Below, piece after piece: positions 44,356 through 48,424 of a stretch of DNA of 48,424 bases. The DNA is from Rickettsiales bacterium (GTDB lineage: Bacteria; Pseudomonadota; Alphaproteobacteria; Rickettsiales; CANDYO01). A model generated the notes under the pieces. It saw nothing but the letters and a program-made list of their open reading frames with translations. It was not told the origin of the DNA and did no database searches. The first letter of the stretch is position 1. Every line of letters begins with the position of its first letter. Position numbers and translations under genes: made by a program. The stretch is from assembly GCA_025210695.1 (NCBI GenBank), contig JAOARE010000028.1:1-48424 (forward strand), written 5' to 3'.

Positions 44356-46431
44356 ATGTCAAAGAAGATATTAATCGATGCTGTCTACCCTGGAGAAACC
44401 AGGGTAGTAGTTCATGACCAAAACAACATTCAAGAATTTGATTACGAAAATAGTCATAAAAAACAACTAAAAGGAAATATTTATTTAGCAAGAATAACAA
44501 GAATTGAACCATCACTACAGGCTGCATTCATTGAATATGGTGGAAATAGACATGGATTCTTACCCTTTGCTGAAATACATCCAGATTATTTCCTAGAATC
44601 TACAGAAGGATCTTTCGAACAAGAAAAAACTGGCGCTGCAATTAAAGATAAAATTGCAGCTATTAATCTACCAGAAGTAAATGAAGAAGAAACCATTCCT
44701 GAATCTCTAACTACAGAAAGACCTATAGAAGAATCTAAAGCAGAAGAGCTTGTATTAGATTCTGCTCTAGAAGATAATGTAATTAACGAAGAAGCTTCGG
44801 AAGAGCCTCGTCAAACTATACATCAAAAATATAAAATCCAAGACGTTCTAAGAAAAGGACAAGTGATTCTTGTTCAGATACTTAAAGAAGAACGTGGGAA
44901 CAAAGGAGCTGCTTGCACAAGCTATATTTCTTTAGCTGGCCGCTACTGTGTATTTATGCCAAATAGCGATAAGCAAGGCGGCGTATCTCGTCGCATTGTT
45001 AACCAAGGAGACAGAAACTATCTAAGAGATGTGATATCTAACCTAAAGCTTCAAGATGGTGTTAGTATAATCCTACGCACGGCTGGAGCAGGAAAAAGCT
45101 TCAGTGATATCCGTCGTGACTATTATTATTTAGCTAGACTTTGGAACGCAATCCGTGAGCATGCTATAAAATCTAAAGTAAATACTTTTATTCATGCTGA
45201 AAGTGATCTATTAAAAAGAACAATCCGCGATTTATATAGCAGTGAGATTGACGAAATTCTAATTCAAGGCACTGAATCTTTTAAAGCGGCCAAAGAATTC
45301 ATGAAAAAAATCATGCCTTTGCACGCACAAAAGGTTAGAGAATACAAAGCTAGAACTCCAATTTTTACTAAATTTAACGTAGATGAACAAATATCCTCTC
45401 TTTATTCTCCTACAGCTAACCTTCCATCTGGAGGTTATATTGTTATTAATCCTACAGAAGCTTTAATTGCTATTGACGTTAACTCAGGAAGAGCAACAAA
45501 TGAACGTAATATTGAAGAAACTGCTACTAAAACCAATACTGAAGCAGCCATAGAAGTTGCTAGACAATTAAGGCTGCGTGATATGTCTGGGCTAATTGTA
45601 ATTGACTTCATTGACATGGCGGGAGCTAATAATCGCAAAACTGTAGAACTAGCATTACGCGACGCATTCCAAGAAGATAGAGCTAAAGTTCAATTAGGAA
45701 ATATCAGTGCATTTGGTTTACTAGAACTTTCAAGACAAAGATTGCAATCTAGCTTTACTGAAGCCAATACTGTGGTTTGTCCTGCTTGTACTGGTAAAGG
45801 ATATATCAAATCTTTCGATTCTAATGCATTAGTTATTTTGCGTACAATAGAAAATGAAGTTTATCAAGGAGATTGCAGCGTAGTAGATGTGTTCACCCAT
45901 CAAGAGATGATTGAACATTTACTAAATTATAAGCGTGAAGAATTAATTAGAATAGAAAAAACTCATAAATGCAAAGTAGTATTCCACCGTGAAAATACAG
46001 TATATTATGATGGATTCGCTATAGAAAAAACTGAGAAAGACAAAAACTCTAATAAAGCAAACTCCAAGCCAAAACTTAGCGACGAAGAACATATGGCATC
46101 TTATGAAACAGATACCTTCGAAGATAATATTCTTCTTCAAGAAAAACAACTTGGTTTAGGTGATAACCTTGCTCCTTATCAGGTTAATGATCATTCTATA
46201 ATAGATGAAAATGCTCCTATGGCAGCACGCCATAGAGTTCATAAATCTGGACATAACAGTAAAAGACGCAAAACAAGCAATGCACCTGATTCTGATAGAC
46301 CACATATTAATAACAAACGCAGACCAGGTGGCAATAGATATAGAAATAATCGTAACCGCCAGAATTCTGGAAATAGAAAACCTGAATCAAAGTCTGTTTT
46401 AAAAGGATGGTGGGATAAACTCACAAAATAA
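44356..46431 (+). CDS. rne: Ribonuclease E (RNase E/G family)
   Basis: Endoribonuclease for mRNA decay and for processing of 5S rRNA and tRNA. The S1 RNA-binding domain (GNIYLARITRIEPSLQAAFI, then GGNRHGFLPF) is split by a long acidic insert at about residues 80-155, as is usual in alphaproteobacteria. The DNase I-like domain has the metal-binding aspartates near 374 (AIDVNSGRATNERNIEETA) and 416 (VIDFIDM). The zinc-link is CPACTGKGY (Cys475, Cys478). The C-terminal tail is rich in Arg, Asn and Gly and ends in KGWWDKLTK, a likely RNA or membrane contact. Length 691. AAGGAG lies upstream of the ATG. It has a long leader and its own terminator hairpin. Confidence 0.96.
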   Translation: MSKKILIDAVYPGETRVVVHDQNNIQEFDYENSHKKQLKGNIYLARITRIEPSLQAAFIEYGGNRHGFLPFAEIHPDYFLESTEGSFEQEKTGAAIKDKIAAINLPEVNEEETIPESLTTERPIEESKAEELVLDSALEDNVINEEASEEPRQTIHQKYKIQDVLRKGQVILVQILKEERGNKGAACTSYISLAGRYCVFMPNSDKQGGVSRRIVNQGDRNYLRDVISNLKLQDGVSIILRTAGAGKSFSDIRRDYYYLARLWNAIREHAIKSKVNTFIHAESDLLKRTIRDLYSSEIDEILIQGTESFKAAKEFMKKIMPLHAQKVREYKARTPIFTKFNVDEQISSLYSPTANLPSGGYIVINPTEALIAIDVNSGRATNERNIEETATKTNTEAAIEVARQLRLRDMSGLIVIDFIDMAGANNRKTVELALRDAFQEDRAKVQLGNISAFGLLELSRQRLQSSFTEANTVVCPACTGKGYIKSFDSNALVILRTIENEVYQGDCSVVDVFTHQEMIEHLLNYKREELIRIEKTHKCKVVFHRENTVYYDGFAIEKTEKDKNSNKANSKPKLSDEEHMASYETDTFEDNILLQEKQLGLGDNLAPYQVNDHSIIDENAPMAARHRVHKSGHNSKRRKTSNAPDSDRPHINNKRRPGGNRYRNNRNRQNSGNRKPESKSVLKGWWDKLTK

Positions 46432-46440
46432 TATAAATCT

Positions 46441-46472
46441 AAACCACTCTCTATGTTTTAAGAGAGTGGTTT
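46441..46472. terminator. Hairpin shared by rne and the TfoX-domain gene
   Basis: Perfect 12-bp inverted repeat AAACCACTCTCT / AGAGAGTGGTTT with an 8-base loop, 9 bases after the rne stop. The second arm ends in TTT only. The stop of the convergent gene lies inside it. Confidence 0.7.
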
Positions 46473-46841
46473 AACACAAGCCCTACTAGGATTTATATTC
46501 ATCATTTTTTCCTTTTTTTTGCTGGACTTAGCAAGCTCAAAACTTTTATCGAACCATTTCTTCAAGCTATCTTCATCTTCAATTATATCAATAGAAACAT
46601 ACCAATAACTTAAAGCAACTCTTTTTTCATCTTTCTGATATGTAAAAGGAAATGAACCTACAGATTCATATTCTTTGCCTAAGTCAGTATCTGCTTTGAA
46701 ATATAATTCATCATCTACAATAATGGCAAAAATAATTTTATTGCAATATAAACCATAACCACCAAACATCTTCCTGGAGGTAATATTTCCAAGAGGTGAT
46801 AATCGATCCATTATATATTCAACAAAGCCACTATTGGACAT
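46458..46841 (-). CDS. TfoX N-terminal domain family protein
   Basis: Small protein of the TfoX_N family, named from the competence regulator TfoX/Sxy but mostly of unknown function in bacteria outside gammaproteobacteria. It shows the family pattern: FVEYIMDRLSPLGNITSRKM followed by FGGYGLYCNKIIFAIIVDDE, LYFKAD, and the SYWYV strand with a helical end. Length 127 is normal for the stand-alone domain. The last residues and stop fall in the hairpin shared with rne. There is no DNA-binding part visible, so a competence role cannot be claimed. Confidence 0.85.
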   Translation of the reverse strand: MSNSGFVEYIMDRLSPLGNITSRKMFGGYGLYCNKIIFAIIVDDELYFKADTDLGKEYESVGSFPFTYQKDEKRVALSYWYVSIDIIEDEDSLKKWFDKSFELAKSSKKKEKMMNINPSRACVKPLS

Positions 46842-46923
46842 GTATTATAGTCTATTAGATAAGATAATTTATATATAAACTACTACAATCGATGTACTAA
46901 ATCAGTTATTTTTTTGTGAATAT

Positions 46924-47409
46924 TTAAGAATTCTTAAATTCTACTAAGGTAAAGTAATCAAGTGCCCATCTTTTCATTTTATAAGTGTCCTTGTCTTTAT
47001 ATATAATTTGCTTATTAAATAAAGATTCTAATATTTCCTTATCAGCAAAGAATAAATCAAAATGAAGACTATTGTTTAATATGAATTCCTTAACTATTTC
47101 TTCTTCATCTCGAGTTAAAGAAACTACATATCTATCAAAAATTTCTTTTAGTTTTTTCTCTTCATCCTATTTTCTATAGGTGTGTATATATAGTAAGTTA
47201 ATGCTATAGAAATTAAAGTTACTATAAAGACAGTCGCTATATACCTATCTGAGTTTTCTAAAATACCCAGAATGTATATATACTAACCACATAAATATTA
47301 AAAAAAATAACAAAACAACCATTTTATATATAAAGCGCCCATAAAATCGACAATTATTAAAATAGATAAGCATTGCAGATCTTGAGTTCTTAGATAACTT
47401 AAAATTCAT
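46924..47409 (-). pseudogene. Frameshifted SieB-like (superinfection exclusion B family) gene
   Basis: Three consecutive minus-strand reading frames together make one plausible two-pass membrane protein. Frame one starts ATG at 47409 and has a membrane helix (KMVVLLFFLIFMWLVYI); it stops near 47249. Frame two continues with LENSDRYIATVFIVTLISIA and LTYYIYTPIENRMKRK; it stops just after the six-T run at 47152-47157 (an A run in the gene). Frame three gives LKEIFDRYVVSLTRDEEEIV, an FILNNSLHFDLFF segment, ILESLFNKQIIYKDKDTYKM and KRWALDYF to the stop at 46924. Two N-terminal helices then a small cytoplasmic domain with E-E-x-I-V-x-x-F-I and a W-A-x-x-Y end is the SieB layout. Family call from memory of the pattern; sequencing error at the run cannot be excluded. 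Confidence 0.5.
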
Positions 47410-47451
47410 TTTTGTTTAATTAAGAATGAGAATATTTTAAATTTGCTTACT

Positions 47452-47571
47452 GAGCTTGGCAGTGTCCTACTTTCCCATGCCTTAAGACATAGTATCATTG
47501 GCGCTACAGCTTTTCACGGTCGAGTTCGGGATGGGATCGGGTGTTTCATCTGTGCTATTGCCACCAAGCTT
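47452..47571 (-). rRNA. 5S ribosomal RNA
   Basis: Read on the minus strand it starts AAGCTTGGTGGCAATAGCAC, contains the conserved CACCCGATCCCATCCCGAAC and ends with CTGCCAAGCT, which pairs with the start as helix I. The flanks extend the pairing (GCTTACT with AGTAAGC), giving a processing stem suited to RNase E, whose gene is nearby. Ends are estimated to within a few bases. Confidence 0.93.
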
Positions 47572-47639
47572 AGTAAGCAAACTTAAAAATTTAAGAAGGC
47601 TTTATAAGCAGTATATTAAATACAACTTCATTTGAGATC

Positions 47640-47687
47640 ATCAGTATATTTTAAAACTTAAACAAGTCAAGTATAAAATATACTGAT
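47640..47687. repeat. Perfect 14-bp inverted repeat in the 23S-5S spacer
   Basis: ATCAGTATATTTTA paired with TAAAATATACTGAT across a 20-base loop. It lies in the roughly 200-base spacer between the 23S and 5S genes and is likely a transcript hairpin. Confidence 0.7.
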
Positions 47688-47769
47688 TTTTATAACATAA
47701 TATAACAACAACTTTTAATGTTCCCGGTTTATATAAACTTAATGCTGCATATAAAAGTATTAGATGCAA

Positions 47770-48424
<655 letters not shown>

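Noticed and set aside
44136..44417. 93-codon reading frame before rne
   Set aside because: Overlaps the start of rne in another phase, has low-complexity hydrophobic content and no family pattern; kept only as part of the leader description.

Overview
The window is an AT-rich, densely packed bacterial chromosome segment. It most likely comes from an obligate intracellular alphaproteobacterium of the order Rickettsiales (or a close relative). The support is the gene set: a VirD4 type IV secretion coupling protein, two very large ankyrin-repeat proteins and a small exported one, a CADD-type folate protein, a PopZ/DUF2497 protein beside tolC, lptB followed directly by hpf, and short lone genes for central machinery. 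Full-length bifunctional Rsh/SpoT and dapA suggest a lineage less reduced than Rickettsia itself. The genus cannot be fixed from this window.

Layout. 1-2.5 kb: the 3' end of nuoE, two small membrane-associated orphan proteins (one with a 9-C homopolymer near its end), and a non-coding stretch with two inverted copies of a hairpin repeat. 2.5-6.3 kb, minus strand: rplU-rpmA behind a near-consensus promoter, a small orphan gene, and polA. 6.4-11 kb, plus strand: a very short TamB-like protein and a 1053-aa ankyrin protein. 11.3-14.9 kb, minus strand: the tight run dapA-smpB-ybaB-trpS-gshB. 15-21.4 kb: an exported transglutaminase-like protein (plus strand), then two minus-strand groups: lptM-spoT, and CADD-def-fmt. 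21.4-25.8 kb, plus strand: envelope and stress genes (TlpA-like thioredoxin, S49 peptidase, grpE, an outer-membrane barrel, an exported cyclophilin, pth). 25.8-29.1 kb, minus strand: a 1091-aa ankyrin protein. 29.4-32 kb, plus strand: clpX and a thiolase. 32-38.2 kb, minus strand: tolC, popZ-like, exported ankyrin protein, virD4, a kinase-like protein and yaiI. 38.3-41.8 kb: tRNA-Cys, lptB-hpf (minus strand) and hslVU. 41.8-46.8 kb: an orphan protein, nrdB under apparent NrdR control, RNase E with a long leader, and a TfoX-N domain protein. 46.9-48.4 kb: a frameshifted SieB-like pseudogene, 5S rRNA and the 3' part of 23S rRNA, all on the minus strand.

Functional themes. Translation start and end are well represented: CADD probably supplies pABA for folate, Fmt uses formyl-folate on initiator tRNA, Def removes the formyl group, and SmpB, Pth and HPF deal with stalled or idle ribosomes. 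Protein quality control is present as GrpE, ClpX and HslVU. Envelope biogenesis is present as LptB, LptM, TamB-like and TolC. The most interesting host-interaction region is 32.4-36.7 kb, where virD4 is followed within about 30 bp by a protein with a complete set of kinase-like catalytic residues and preceded by an exported ankyrin protein. None of the virB genes is nearby. Other points of note are the 33-codon lptM gene, the tandem NrdR boxes, the covarying hairpin repeats, the poly-C tract and the SieB-like relic.
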